Shown here: piece by piece, positions 35,501 to 47,792 of the stretch | Layout of the letters: each line of letters starts with the position of its first letter | Position numbering within the stretch: the first letter of the stretch is position 1 | NCBI GenBank assembly: GCA_029851415.1 | Contig: CM056742.1 | Span: 97,384,976 to 97,448,975 of the forward strand | Direction: 5' to 3' | Length of the DNA stretch: 64,000 bases | Origin: Eretmocerus hayati | Taxonomy: Eukaryota > Arthropoda > Insecta > Hymenoptera > Aphelinidae | Program-made: the position numbers and the translations under genes | Notes under the pieces: model-generated | Told to the model about the DNA's origin: nothing | The model's database searches: none | The model's input: only the letters and a program-made list of their open reading frames with translations

Positions 35501-36015
35501 GAGTGTGAGTAGAATCCTCTTTTGTGAGGCAGCCCGGTACACGAGATACATTATGTATCCTCCTTACCGCACCAAGATATATCGTATATATTGGCGTCTT
35601 TACTGCGTGTGGGAACCGGCTCGAGGATATAGATTCGAGGTTTCATATAGGTAGGTGTGTGTGTGTGTGTGTGTGTGTTTGAGCATGTATTGTGAGTGTG
35701 TGTAGAATCCTCTTTCGTGAGGCAGCCCGGTACACGAAATACACTATGTATCCTCCTTACCGCACCAAGATATATCGTATATATTGGCGTCTTTACTGCG
35801 TGTGGGAACCGGCTCGAGGATATAGATTCGAGGTTTCATATATGTAGGTGTGTATGTTTGAGCATGTGTTGTGAGTGTGTGTAGAATCCTCTTTCGTGGG
35901 GCAGCCCGATACACGAAATACACTATGTATCCTCTTTATCGCACCAACATATATCGTATATATTGACGTCTTTACTGCGTGTGGGAACCGGCTCGAGGAT
36001 ATAGATTCGAGTTCG
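35501..36015. repeat. Tandem repeat, unit about 180-195 bp, three good copies
   Basis: Copies start with GAATCCTCTTT(T/C)GTG at 35511, 35706 and 35884. They share CAGCCCGGTACACGA, CCGCACCAAGATATATCGTA and CGGCTCGAGGATATAGATTC. Unit length varies because each copy ends in a GT-rich stretch. A fourth, decayed unit precedes them near 35350-35460. ORFs inside are not conserved across the units. Confidence 0.85.
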
Positions 36016-36162
36016 TATGTATGTGTATGTGTGTGTGCGTATGTGTTTGAGCATGAGAGTCGTTATTTATTTATATTTAGAAGGCTCATGAATTTGCGAT
36101 TTTTCGAATTTTCTATTTAATTTCTGGATTTTTTGCGAAGTTTCGGTGGTGGCCCAATTATC

Positions 36163-36734
36163 GAACTATGATTTAAATCATTTGAGAAGAAGAAAAACTG
36201 AAATTCTATTCATCAAACCATTCTTCGAGAACTTTCAATGCTATATTATCACTGTCACGTAGTTGAATAAATTTAGCTTTTCATTTTGAATAAATTCGTA
36301 TGATTTCGATTCGATTGTCATCCCCAATATGAGTTTTCAGTGTTGATCGTGTTGGGTAAGGTTTTGTATAAATTTCGAATACTGAGTGAAGCTCACCATC
36401 ACAAGAATCGAGGGAGACATGTTCAGATGAGTCTGATACGCTATTTGGTTGTCCAATATCGGGCCAAAAAATTGCTGCTCAGAACAGAGGAAATCCAACG
36501 ACATGATCTGTGTGAGCTGTGTCAGTGCAGTGTTTTTATGTTTTTTGAGATACGCTCTGCCTACACCTACAGTAGCTCGGCAACATACATTCGCAATCTG
36601 TCGCACTCAGAGATGAAAGTCTCGATCTCTATGTGAACCAAGGCATCATGTTTTGATGTTGCAACTCGTAGTTGTATTCGATTGTACTCAGAGATATGAT
36701 AATTTTGATGGGTTCATGTTTTGTTGTTATGGTG
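36163..36734. repeat. Host tandem array, copy 1 (unit about 0.9 kb)
   Basis: This copy matches 58201-58794 and 59101-59475. The most conserved core, about 36390-36540, contains CACAAGAATCGAGGGAGACA, CGGGCCAAAAAATTGCTGCT and GAACAGAGGAAATCCAACGA. It is cut at 36734 by the BEL/Pao element. Allowing for that insertion, copies 1 and 2 were originally about 0.9 kb apart. ORFs on either strand are not maintained in all copies (a stop appears in copy 3), so protein coding is unlikely. Confidence 0.75.
36730..36734. other. Left target-site duplication of the BEL/Pao element (TGGTG)
   Basis: TGGTG here and at 57896-57900. The uninterrupted site can be seen in the paralogous repeat unit at about 58790 (TTATGGTGTTTGG). 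Confidence 0.85.
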
Positions 36735-37237
36735 TGATTAGGTGAAGCCCAGACTATTTGTTATAAGATCTCGATGGGACGCTCGAGGCCAGGGCAGTAG
36801 AAAGGTAAATTTATAACTCTCGATTTCTGTTATAATAAACTGGTTGAATTCATTCACTTTCCGTGTCTCTACATATGGTTATAAAAAGAAGGCGCGAGGG
36901 AAGTGAGGGGTGAAATCGCGACGCGGAGAGATCAATTCGCGAGAAAATGCGATGGAGCTCGCGGCACTTGGAATCGCGAGTTTGAGCTAGGCTTACAATA
37001 ATAAGCCTGCTCGGAGGTCGGTGGTCAACTGCCGGTTCGCCGAAGCGAGATCGCCGTCGAGGCCGAGAAGGACTGAGGGAGAGCAATGTTGCCAAATTTC
37101 TAGGAATTTTGAATGTGCCAATAAGCAGGTATTAAAATCATACGATTTTAAGGAGAGAAAAGTTCACTGCTCTGCCTTGGCTCTTTCGTTCTCGAAAGCT
37201 CTAGGGATATATCCCAATACAACGACTTTTCCGAACA
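36735..37237 (-). repeat. BEL/Pao 3' LTR
   Basis: 503 bp, starting TG and ending CA (plus strand TGATTAGGTGAAGCC...CTTTTCCGAACA). It is collinear with the right LTR except for that copy's MITE and scattered substitutions. It is uninterrupted. Confidence 0.92.
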
Positions 37238-38115
37238 GCCTGCCTCCTCTGCTTGCTCATAGCAAGCAACAAAAAAAGAATTTTCCACTACATGAAATTA
37301 TCAACTTGATCTTGAACCAGGTTAATTTTGGAGGACGAAATATTTGAAAAACTCAATGTTTCGGGTAGAAACATACAAAATTTCACAACCGTGATTGAAT
37401 ACGAAACAAGAAAAAACAGAGTCGTCAACCTGAATAAATTACCACATAATCATAAAAAAAACTGAATGATTGACGCCTCAACTGATGATGAATGATCTTA
37501 CGAATGATTTTACCCGACAGTGGTCGATGATACTGGAAAAAAGTGAAACTATCAACATTTGAAATCCAATAGATCAATGAAAAAGAATCCAATCGAGCTC
37601 CACACATCAATAAGATCTCAAGAAAAATGAGCATTCTACTCCAATCTTTCTCAACATGATGAAATCAAACTCAAGTGGTTGAGCTGATCAATTTGAACAA
37701 ACAACATCACGCATAGTGATCAGCTACCAACGCAACAATCGAAAACAAAATCAATCAACAAAAGGATATTGCACGAGACACATTTTGTCTCCAAATTGAC
37801 AACAGTCAAACAACATAGTAAATAGGTCCAATTCCAGGACATGATTAAATAATACGAACTCAATTATTTGGAAATTGTAGGATTCGAAATGACTCTAAGT
37901 TAGGAAAAATAGTGATTAAAGGTGGAATCATTCTAATCCCTTCTACGCGTCGGTTTCGCAATGATTCCACTTGGCGAATACGCTATTGTGACTCTAATGA
38001 AGCTCCACAAAAACAATTACACAAAATTGGGGCTAAACGAACGACATATGATTCGCGGGTATCGCGGAACGAAGAAAAAGTGTGTAGTGAAGTGTCGAGA
38101 TTACGCGATCATCTT
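37238..38115. other. 3' non-coding region of the BEL/Pao element
   Basis: Between the integrase stop and the 3' LTR there is about 880 bp of AT-rich sequence. No envelope-like gene is recognised in it. The last bases before the LTR are purine-rich on the minus strand, as expected for a polypurine tract. Confidence 0.6.
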
Positions 38116-39550
38116 TCATGATTCTTCTTGTTGTTCCTTGGCTTCTTCTTCGGGTTGATCAGAGAGCTCCCTCCCCTCTTCCCCAGGATCTACGGGCAGC
38201 TTGACGATCTTGCAGAATGCCCGACGAAGTGTTGTGGTGGTGGTCCTGAGATCGAGCACGCGCACCAATCTGTCAGCTCCTGGATGGACGGCAGTGACCC
38301 TTGCCATGGGCCATTTTGTAGGTGGCGTAAGCTCGTCCTTCACCAACACGAGATCTCCCACTCGAAGTTGCTCTTGTACTGCTAGCCATTTGGACCTCAG
38401 TTGATAATGATGCGTGATTTCCATACGCCATCGATTCCAAAAATCATTCCTCATGCGTTGTATGGCTCTCCACCTGCATTGAAGAGACTGTGTTACTTCT
38501 CCATCGTTATATGGTTCAGGTAAAGCAGTCCTAGATCTACCAATGAGCAAATGTTCCGGAGTAAGGGCAACCAAATCAGTTCCTTCAGGCGACAAAGGGC
38601 GAAGCGGTCTAGAATTTAGGCATGCTTCGATTTGAGAACTAAGAGTTTGCAATTCCTCGAAAGTGAATTTAGAGTCACCCACTACGCGCTTCAGATGATG
38701 TTTGAATGAGCGCACCGCCGCCTCCCATAAACCTCCAAAGTGCGGTGCGCGAGGCGGTGAAAAGTGCCAAGTGACTCCATCGTTAGCTGATTCTTCGCTT
38801 CGTTCTATTGAAAATGCCGATGTTTGGTCAAATAATTGCCGAAGCTCTCTTTCAGCACCTACAAAGTTTTTGGCGTTGTCGCAATATATATCTGTGCATT
38901 TACCTCGTCTCGCAGCAAATCTATCAACTGCGGCTAAGAATGCTGGAGTGGTGAGATCTGCAACAGTTTCAACGTGAGTGACTCGCGTGAACATACAAAC
39001 GAGAATGCAAAAGTATCCCTTTGTGGTTCCAGCACCTCTTTCACGAGAAAATAGAACCGATATTGGTCCTGCATGATCGATGCCACAAGCTTGAAAGGCA
39101 TACTTTGGAGTAACTCGCTGGTAATGGGGCCATCTGCTGTATGAGCGGTCTATCACCATACCGAATACATTTCCCACAATTACGATAAACCTTTTGAACT
39201 ACATGTTGCACTCGAGGTATCCACGCCCATCTATATAAATCACTCAACATAAGCTGAACTCCCCCATGTAACAAATCTCTGTGTAACTCCTCGACCAAAA
39301 GTTGAACAAAGATGCTTCTACTCGACAAAATAACTGGATGTATTTCGTTGTAAGACAAGTTTGCATTTTGAAGGGGTCCACCAACTCTCAGAACCCCACG
39401 AGCATCTAAAAATGGTAGCAATCTTCGGATGTCACTTTTCTTCGACAAGTTTTTTCCTTTCTCTAAATCTGTGATTTCTTCAGCAAAGTGCTGCCTTTGA
39501 ATGGACTTGAACAATGCAACTCTAGTTGCGTTCAACTCTATAGGACTCAA
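38116..39550 (-). pseudogene. BEL/Pao integrase region
   Basis: Two overlapping frames cover it. 39550-39041 (169 codons) has the N-terminal zinc-binding domain (HRDLLHGG, then CGKCIRYGD: a His-His/Cys-Cys arrangement) and upstream linker. 39177-38116 (353 codons) has the catalytic core, with Asp34 in GIDHAGP, Asp100 in IYCDNAKNF and Glu152 in PHFGGLWEAAV, then a C-terminal FWNRWRMEI...RVGDLVLV...TKWPMARV segment typical of BEL/Pao integrases (DUF5641-like). A frameshift in the overlap (39041-39177) separates the two. The integrase would insert the cDNA into host DNA. All three acidic residues are kept although the polyprotein is broken. Confidence 0.88.
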
Positions 39551-40083
39551 GAATGATTTGCGACGATCTTCAGAATTGCGCGAAGCATTGAATTTCCATT
39601 GGAAAAATATATGTGCAACGATGCGAACTATTTTTGAAAAAGAACTGACATGCTTTTGAAGGTGTTCTCAAACTGGTGACGATTCCACAACCAAATGAGC
39701 AAGCGCTTCTGCGCACACGGGTTCTGACGAAACTTCAGGCCGTTCATCTTTCGATTGAGTTATCCAATTAGGACCATACCACCGAATGTTCAAATTTAAA
39801 AGTTCTTTCGCAGTCACCCCCCGGGTTGCGCGATCGGCGCAATTTTTTTTGAACAAACATGCCTCCATACAGCATCAGGAAGAGTGCTGCTAATCGCACT
39901 CACTCGATTGGCCACAAAAGTCTCCCATTTTGAAGGGTGACCATTGAGCCAATCCAGGACAATTTTCGAATCTGATCAGCCATAAACAGCGGATGGCCGA
40001 ACTTCCAAATTATTCATCACATCTTTCGCCAATTCAGCCAACAAAACTGCAGCACAAAACTCAAGCTTAGGTATGGACAGCGT
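39551..40083 (-). pseudogene. BEL/Pao RNase H and linker, broken
   Basis: After a frameshift near 40083 the frame continues with KTLSIPKLEFCAAVLLAEL and a SDSKIVLDWLNGHPSKW segment, preceded by a stop where Trp is expected. The piece at 39868-39668 reads NCADRATRGVTAKELLN...WYGPNWI, typical of the region between RNase H and integrase. The first RNase H Asp lies in the preceding piece (GFADASKRAYA). Function is lost. Confidence 0.8.
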
Positions 40084-40670
40084 TTTTACCGGCGTGACTT
40101 TCGTTTTTGCAATATTCAATCATTTCTCCTGGAATGACTATAAAAGCAGTGGCCGCATAAGCCCTTTTTGACGCGTCTGCAAAACCATGAAGTTCCCAAT
40201 TTGAACTGTTCAGAGTACCCAACCAGCGAGACACGCGAACTTGCGACAAAAGCGGAACTTGTGACCGTATTTCTAGCCACTCCGCGAGTACTTTTCCAAC
40301 GGCAGGAGTGTCCCAATCAATTCTCAAATGCCACATGTTTTGCAACAAAATTTTTCCTTGTATCAAAAACGGAGCTAACCAACCAAGAGGATCGAATAAC
40401 CGAGCTACTTTTGAAAGTATAGTTCTTTTAGTAACCGTATCAGGAGCAGAGAGCATCGATATACGGAAGAAAAATTCATCATCGTGCGGTGACCATTTTA
40501 ATCCAAGTGAAGAGACAACATCGTCGAGTTCTATCGAAATGTCACCTGAGTTTCCTGAAGAGAGCCCCTTCAGCAAATCCGAGTGATTTGCTGACCACTT
40601 TCCAAGTTCCATACATGCGCACGACATGACAGAAATCAGCTGATGTCGAGCTTCCAATGGCTGAAAGAGT
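40067..40670 (-). pseudogene. BEL/Pao reverse transcriptase thumb/connection and RNase H start
   Basis: The 208-codon frame 40693-40067 is shifted relative to the RT fingers/palm piece; the shift lies just after YMDD, around 40655. It contains ELGKWSANHSDLL, LGLKWSPHDDEFFFR, TKRTILSKVARLFDPLGWL and the RNase H start GFADASKRAYAA. Order and motifs match BEL/Pao polyproteins. Confidence 0.85.
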
Positions 40671-41130
40671 ATTCCCTCCCCCAAACAAATCATCCATGTA
40701 TCGACGATATAGGATAATGAGAACAGCGATAGGAAACTGTTCTTTGTAAATTTCAGCCAAATGAAGGAGAACTCTTATAGCCAGGTATGGCGCACAAACT
40801 GTTCCGTAAGTGACCGTGAGTAAAAGATAATCGAGGATTTCCTCTTGCTCCAATGGCCGCCAGACAATCTTCTTCCAATTTACATCATCCGGATGTACCA
40901 AAATTTGTCTGAACATTTTAACTATGTCAGTACAAAATCCATACTTGAAAAATCTACAACGAATTACTACAAATGTTGAATCATTTTGAAGTTTGGGGCC
41001 AGCTAATAAAAAATCATTTAAACTTTTACCATTATTAGTTTTGTGCGAAGCATTCAGAACGACTCGAATTTTGTCGCTGTCCTTACGAAAAACAGGATGA
41101 TGTGGCAGGTACGATGGTGCTGGCTTTGAC
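40655..41130 (-). pseudogene. BEL/Pao reverse transcriptase, part 2 (palm)
   Basis: It begins at the codon where the foldback element entered (SKP) and continues with HPVFRKDSDKIRVVLNAS, the catalytic Asp in CTDIVKMFRQI, and YMDD near 40694-40702. In the longer ORF starting at 41270 the first 47 residues come from the inverted arm of the foldback element and do not belong to the polyprotein. A frameshift follows about 35-40 bases after YMDD. Confidence 0.9.
41123..41130. other. Left 8-bp target duplication of the foldback element (GCTTTGAC)
   Basis: Identical to 53502-53509. Removing the element and one copy restores a continuous BEL/Pao reading frame, which is independent support. Confidence 0.93.
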
Positions 41131-41835
41131 CAGGGTTGGCAGAGAAATTCTTGGGACGCGAGCTCATGCGCGACTTCACTCAGCTCACCGAGCTCATGCA
41201 CAACTTCACTCGTTCCCCGACCGAGCAGGCTCGAAAAATCGTCTGCTCCTCGACGCAGATGTGTCAACAAATGCCCTCTAACCTTTTCTACCGCGAGTCG
41301 GGGTGCAAGACTCCCACATATAAACAGTGGTGCGATGCAAAAATGTGATATGAATTTTATAGTTTCCAGCTATAAAAAATAATGTATATACAATTTAGGC
41401 GTGTCATGAATATCAATTTTTTTATTGTGCGAGTGATCCTTGCAGATCATAGCTCGCTTTCGGTTGGAGGGCTCACAACAGTCTGTGGGTATTGCTTATG
41501 CAATTTTCTAAATTAAGATTGAATACGAATAGTCTTGGTAGAAAACTCTGTGTGAGAAAAATTAATCGTAAAAACTGGGTGAAAATCAATTCATGAAAAC
41601 TTGAGATAGTACTTGGAATATTCCATCCATCATCAAGCAACCTCAAGTTGACTATTATAAAAGAGCAATGCCATACCTATACCCTGTTTCTAATCCTATA
41701 CCCTGTCTCGATGATTTAATCAGTTTAGCTACTATTCAACTATATTTGAATAGTAGCTGAACTATATCAGTTCTATAACTCTATAGTCTACCTCAACATT
41801 TTCTGATGTACTTTGGGTCATTTTTAAGCAAAGGA
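41131..41835. repeat. Left inverted arm of the foldback element
   Basis: It is complementary to the right arm over at least 0.7 kb, including the region CTATACCCTGTTTCTAATCC and a small hairpin (AGCTACTATTCAA near 41729). It keeps the uninterrupted version (41719-41734) of the site into which the R1-type element inserted on the other arm. Compared with the right arm it lacks a segment of about 205 bp (counterpart of 53059-53262) and has about 45 extra bases near 41325-41370. Confidence 0.9.
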
Positions 41836-41839
41836 AGGT

Positions 41840-44800
41840 ATCCTAATTAATTCCACGATTGAAAGTGCAATCAAAACATTTAGAGATGGGAAAGAAGGCG
41901 AGTGACTCGTTTTCTTCGATCGAGTAAAAAGTCTTATCAGCCTCTCTTCTTTGGAAATCTTCAAGTTTTCCAATCAGATAATCCTGGTGATGCGTCCACC
42001 TGTTTTCCAGAATTGAAGAAAGGTATTCTGATTGAATTCACAACTAAAAATTTGATCACAAAATTTAGAGATGGAAAAGTAGGCGAGTATTTCGTTTTTT
42101 TCGATCGAGAAAATTTGTCTTTGCAGCCTCTTGTTCCTGAAAATCTCAAAGTATTTCAATCGGATGATGCCCCTACACGTTCTCCGGAGTCAGAGGAAGG
42201 TATCCTGTATGATTTCACGAATAGAAGTTTAATCTAAAAATTTAGAGATGGAACAGAAGATGAGACTCGGTTTTTTTCGATCGAGAAAAATGTTTTATCA
42301 ATTTGTTGTCTTTGGAAATCTCAAAGTATTTCGAACGGATAATCCTGGTGATGCGTCCACACGATCTCCAGGAACAAAGGAGTGTATTTCGATTGATTTT
42401 ACAATTCAAGATATAATGGAAAAATTAAGAAATGGGAGAGAAGACGAGTATTTCGTTTTTTTTCGATCGAGAAAAATGTTTTATCAGCCTCTTGTCTTTG
42501 AAAATCATCAAGTTTTCCAATCAGATAATCCTGGTAATGCGTGCCCACGCTCTCCAAATTCCTAGGAGGGTATCCTGTTTGATTCCAAAATCAAGAGTTT
42601 AATCAAAAAATTTAGAGATGGGAAAGAGGACGAGTATCTGGTTTTTTTCGATCGAGAAAAATGTCTCATCAGCCTCTCGTTTTTGGAAATCTTCAAGTTT
42701 ACCAATCAGATAATCCGGGTAATGCGTCCACACGTTCGCCAAAGTCCGAGGGAGCTATCCCAATTGATTCCACTATTGAAAGTTCATTCAAAAAGTTTAG
42801 AGATGGGGAAGAAAGCGAGTTACTCGTTTTCTTCGATTGAGAGACATGTCTTCACAGCCTCTTGTCTCTGAAAATCTCAAAGTATTCCAATCGGATGAAC
42901 CTGGTGATGCGTCCACACGTTTGCGAAGGTCAGAGGGAGCTATCCTAATTGATTCCACATTCAAAAGTCTAATCAAACCTTCAGAGATAGAATAGAAGAC
43001 GAGTATTTTGTTTTTTTTCGATCGAGAAAAATGTTTTATCAGTTTCTTGTCTTCGAAAATCTCAAAGTATTTCATTCGGATGATCCTGGTGATGCGTCCA
43101 CACGATCTCCGAAGTCGAAGGAAGGTTTTTCGATTGATTCTACGAGTCAAAATCTAATGAGAAAATTATGAGATGGCAGAGAAGGCGAGGAACTCGTTTT
43201 TTTCGATAAAGAAAAATGTTTTATCAGCCTCTCGTCTTCGAAAATCTTCAAGTCTTCCAATCAGATAATCCTGGTAATGCGTCCACCTGTTTTCCAGAAT
43301 TGAAGAAAGGTATTCTGATTGAATTCACAACTAAAAATTTGATCACAAAATTTAGAGATGGAAAAGAAGGCGAGTATTTCGTTTTTTTCGATCGAGAAAA
43401 TTTGTCTTTGCAGCCTCTTGTTCCTGAAAATCTCAAAGTATTTCAATCGGATGATGCCCCTACACGTTCTCCAGAGTCAGAGGAAGGTATCCTGTATGAT
43501 TTCACGAATAGAAGTTTAATCTAAAAATTTAGAGATGGAACAGAAGATGAGACTCGGTTTTTTTCGATCGAGAAAAATGTTTTATCAATTTGTTGTCTTT
43601 GGAAATCTCAAAGTATTTCGAACGGATAATCCTGGTGATGCGTCCACACAATCTCCAGGAACGAAGGAGTGTATTTCGATTGATTTTACAGTTCAAGATA
43701 TAATGGAAAAGTTAAGAAATGGGAGAGAAGACGAGTATTTCGTTTTTTTTCGATCGAGAAAAATGTTTTATCAGCCTCTCGTCTTCGAAAATCTTCAAGT
43801 CTTCCAATCAGATAATCCTGGTAACGCGTGCCCACGCCCTCCAGATTTCTGGGAGGGTATCCTATTTGATTCCACAATCAAAAGTTTAATCAAAAAATTT
43901 AGAGATGGAAAAGAGGACGAGTATCTGGTTTTTTTCGATCGAGAAAAATGTCTTATCAGCCTCTCGTTTTTGGAAATCTTCAAGTTTACCAATCAAATAA
44001 TCCGGGTAATGCGTCCACACGTTCGCCAAAGTCCGATGGAGCTATCCCAAATGATTCCACGATTGAAAGTTCATTCAAAAAGTTTAGAGATGGGAAAGAG
44101 AGCGAGTTACTCCCAAATCGGATGATCCTGGTGATGCGTCCACACGTTTGCGAAGGTCAGAGCAAGCTATGCTAATCCATTCCACATTCAAGAGTCTAAT
44201 CAAGAATTTTAGAGATGGAATAGAAGACGAGTATCTCGTTTTTCTTCGATCGAGTCAAATGTCTTATCAGCCTCTCGTCATTGGAATCTTCAAGTTTTCC
44301 AATCACATACTCCTGGTGATGCGTCCACATGTTTTCAGAGTCAAAGAAAGGTATCCTGATTCAATTCACAACTAAAAATCTGATCACAAAATTTAGAGGT
44401 GGAATAGAAGGCGAGTATTTCGTTTTTTTCGATCGAGAAAATTTGTCTTTGCAGCCTCTTGTTCCTGAATATCTCAAAGTATTCCAATCCGATGATGCTC
44501 CCACACGTTTCCCAAAGTCAGAGGGAGGTATCCTATATGATTTCACGGAAAGAAGTTTAATCTGAAAATTTAGATATGGAACAGAAGATGAGACTCGGTT
44601 TTTTTCGATCTAGAAAAATGTTTTATCAGTTTCTTGTCTTCGAAAATCTCAAAGTATTTCAATCGGATGATCCTGGTGATGCGTCCACACGATCTCTAAA
44701 GTCAAAGGAAGGTATTTCAATTGATTTTACGAGTCAAAATCTAATGAAAAAATTAAGAGATGGCAGAGAAGGCGAGTAACTCGTTTTTTTCGAAAGAGGA

Positions 44801-46440
44801 AAATGTTCTATCAGCCTCTCGTCTTTGAAAATCTTCAAGTTTTCCAATCAGATAATCCTGGTAATGCGTGCCCACTCTCTCCAGATCCCTAGAAAGGTAT
44901 CCTATTTGATTCCACAATCAAGAGTTTAATCAAAAAATTTAGAGATGAAAAGAGGACGAGTAGCTTGTTTTTTTCGATCGAGAAAAATGTCTTATCAGCG
45001 TCTCGTTTTTGAACATCTTCAAGTTTACCAATCAGATAATCCTGGTAATGCGTCCACACGTTTGCATAAGTTCGAGGGAGTTATCTCAATTGATTCCACA
45101 ATTGAAAGTTCATTCAAAAAGTTTAGAGATGGGAAAGGAAGCGAGTTACTCGTTTTTTTCGATTGAGGAACATGTCTTCACTGCCTCTTGTCTCTGAAAA
45201 TCTCAAAGTATTCCAATCGGATGATCCTGGTAATGCGTCCACACGTTTGCCAAAGTCAGAGGGAGCTATCCTGATTGATTCCACAATCAAGAGTTTAATC
45301 AAAAAATTTAGAGATGGAAAAGAGGACGAGTAACTTGTTTTTTTCGATCGAGAAAAATGTCTTATCAGCGTCTCGTTTTTGAACATCTTCAAGTTTACCA
45401 ATCAGATGATCCTGGTAATGCGTCCACACGTTTGCATAAGTTCGAGGGAGTTATCTCAATTGATCCCACAATTGAAAGTTCATTCAAAAAGTTGAGAGAT
45501 GGGAAAGAAAGCGAGTTACTCGTTTTTTTTTCGATTGAGGAACATGTCTTCACAGCCTCTTGTCTCTGAAAATCTCAAAGTATTCCAATCGGATGATCCT
45601 GGTAATGCGTCCACACGTTTGCCAAAGTCAGAGGGAGCTATCCTGATTGATTCCACATTCAAAAGTCTAATCAAAAAATTTAGAGATGGAATAGAAGACG
45701 AGTATTTCGTTTTCTTTCGATCGAGAAAAATGTCTTGTCAGCCTCTCGTTTTTGAAAATCTTTGAGTTTTCCAATCAGATAATCCTGGTAATGCGTTCAC
45801 ACATTCCTCAGTTTCAGAGAGAGTTATCCTTATTGATTCCACGATTGAAAGTTCAATCAAACAATTTAGAGATGGGAAAGAAGGCGAGTAACTCGTTTTC
45901 TTCGATCGAGTAAAATGACTTATCAGCCTCTCGTCTTCGAAAATCTTCAAGTTTTCCAATCAGATAATCCTGGTGATGCGTCCACATGTTTTTCCAGAGT
46001 CAAAGGAAGGTATTCTGATTCAATTCACAACTAAAAATCTGATCAGAAAATTCAGAGATGGAAAAGAAGGCGATCATTTCGTTTTTTTCGATCGAGAAAA
46101 ATGTCTTTGCAGCCTCTTATTCCTGAAAATCTCAAAGTATTCCAATCGGATAATGCTCCCGCACGTTTTTTAAAGTCAGAAGGATGTATCCTGATTGATT
46201 CCACGGATAGAAGTTTAATCCAAAAATTTAGAGATGGAAAAGAAGATGAGACTCGTTTTTCTTCGATCGAGAAAAATATTTTATCAGTTTCTTGTCTTTC
46301 AAAATCTCAAAGTATTCCAATCGGATAATCCTGGAGATGCGTCCACACGATTTCCAAAGTCAATGCAAGGTCAATTTCGATTGATTTTACGATTCAAAAT
46401 TTAATGAAAAAATTCAGAGATGGAAGAAAAGGCGAGTAAC
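41840..46440. repeat. Satellite-like array, about 25 units of about 185 bp
   Basis: Each unit contains TTTTTCGATCGAGAAAAATG, TCAGCCTCT(C/T)GT, TCCAATC(A/G)GATxATCCTGG and AATTTAGAGATGG. The box ATCCTGGTxATGCGTCCAC or its variant recurs every 184-189 bp from about 41967 to 46330, with one shortened unit near 44125. Several variants recur in order: the block at 41965-42900 is nearly repeated at 43254-44100, a higher-order period of about 1.29 kb (seven units). ORFs of 60-196 codons arise because units near 186 bp are stop-poor. The frame is not maintained across the array. Confidence 0.93.
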
Positions 46441-46729
46441 TAGTTAATGTTGTGTACCCAGCATGACCCCCCTGCCCTCCCCCCAATGGGGTCGTCAGGA
46501 AAAGGAGTTCACTACATCTTTTTTTGCCGACCAGAACGTATTTGTCACGTTAAAATAAGTCGGAAGTAGAGCTTGAGACTGGCAATAAGCTCAAGATGTG
46601 GTTGCACGCCAAGAAAAATGATTTTATGAAGTTTATTGCCGATCTGCATCGTTTCTTGGGAAATTTTAGACAGATTGACTCAAGTAAATTAATTAGACTC
46701 TCGCTCATTCCACAGTTCTTGAATCAAGC
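46441..46729. other. Unique segment between satellite array and right arm
   Basis: It starts where the last satellite unit ends and includes a CCCCCCTGCCCTCCCCCC stretch. From about 46605 it matches the diverged fragment at about 3250-3435. No ORF is recognised. Confidence 0.5.
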
Positions 46730-46823
46730 TTAAAAATGACCCAAAGTATATTAGAAAATGTTGAGGTAGACTATAGAGTTATAGAACTGATATAGTTCAG
46801 CTACTATTCAAATATAGTTGAAT

Positions 46824-46839
46824 AGTAGCTAAACTGATT
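46824..46839. other. Left target duplication of the R1-type element
   Basis: AGTAGCTAAACTGATT, identical to 52726-52741 (the first A is ambiguous with the poly(A) tail, so 15-16 bp). The complement of the unduplicated site lies in the left arm at 41719-41734. Confidence 0.93.
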
Positions 46840-47792
46840 CCCAGGAACCGTGTTGAGGTAGAGCATTTTCCATGCTACTGGGTGCGTCCACAGGGTGCGG
46901 ATAGTGGCACGGCCAGATTAACTGGGGATTGATATGATCCTCAGTATCTCTGGTTACTCGTGAATATGCAGAGTATGCAAAATAAGCGAGCGCAGACAAG
47001 GAGTCGCAGATACACAATACAACATCACACTGACACAATAAGCGAACCCGCGTGGACATTCTGAGCCGACCGACGACGGCCTTGCTGGCTTCGAGGGGCA
47101 CACCGAAAGTTGGTGAGAAGCAACGCGGTGACCTTGTCGATACAGGGTATCTCTATCGTATATGCATCGGATCACAAGAGTGACGCGAGGGCCCGAATCA
47201 AGTCGGGCATTCTCTCGCTGAGTGGTAACACGATCTTCCCCAAGGATGCACAAAAAAACCCTCTTGGGGATAGGGATCGGCCGAACTAGGGAGTGCTACC
47301 ACGATACCAGTTGGCATAGCGATTGGGCGGGACTCCGGTGGAAACGCGGGCGAGACTGACATTACACTGACACCACACACACAGCGCGCCACTCACGCCA
47401 CCAGTGCAACAGTCCCCGGGAGGGGATCCTTCCACTGCTGTGTCCGTGCCCACTCTGGAGGGTACCGCGTTGAAACCAGTGATCGCTCCTGGGCCGCCGG
47501 TAGTAGGGGGACCCGAACCCCACGCTAACCACGAGGGGAGGCAGTCCCGCACAACGGTAGGGGGGATACCCCAAATCCCGCTCCTGTGGTAGTGCCGGTT
47601 GGTGACCGGACGGGACCATGCTGCAGGGTGCGGGGGTTGGAACGTCATCTGAGGCCACCGGACTGTAGGCGCGGTCGGCAAGTGGGAGGATCCAAGAACG
47701 GGGTACTCGGACTGGTGGGCGGGGGTAGGTGGGACCACTAACACAAACAAAGACACAGTAATCCGAGGGGGATAGGAGAGAAGGGGGAAAAA
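46840..47792 (+). promoter_or_regulatory. 5' UTR/internal promoter region of the R1-type element
   Basis: About 950 bp, more GC-rich than the surroundings, with no ORF on the sense strand longer than 62 codons. Internal promoters for RNA polymerase II sit in this region in related elements. No specific core promoter motif could be identified by eye. Confidence 0.5.

Noticed and set aside
36337..36636. ORFs of 89-98 codons on both strands in the 0.9-kb array as a gene family
   Set aside because: Copies differ by non-synonymous changes in one frame and by a stop codon in the other, so coding constraint is not supported.
40542..41270. 242-codon ORF taken as one BEL/Pao RT protein
   Set aside because: Its first 47 codons are translated from the inverted arm of the foldback element. 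The RT part begins only at the insertion point (SKP codons), so it is a chance fusion.
43535..44125. 196-codon ORF with internal repeats as a gene
   Set aside because: It is three consecutive satellite units. Equivalent frames in neighbouring units are broken by indels and stops.
41840..46440. CRISPR-like array
   Set aside because: The units are about 185 bp, diverged along their whole length, and there are no short identical repeats with unique spacers. The context is a eukaryotic transposon.
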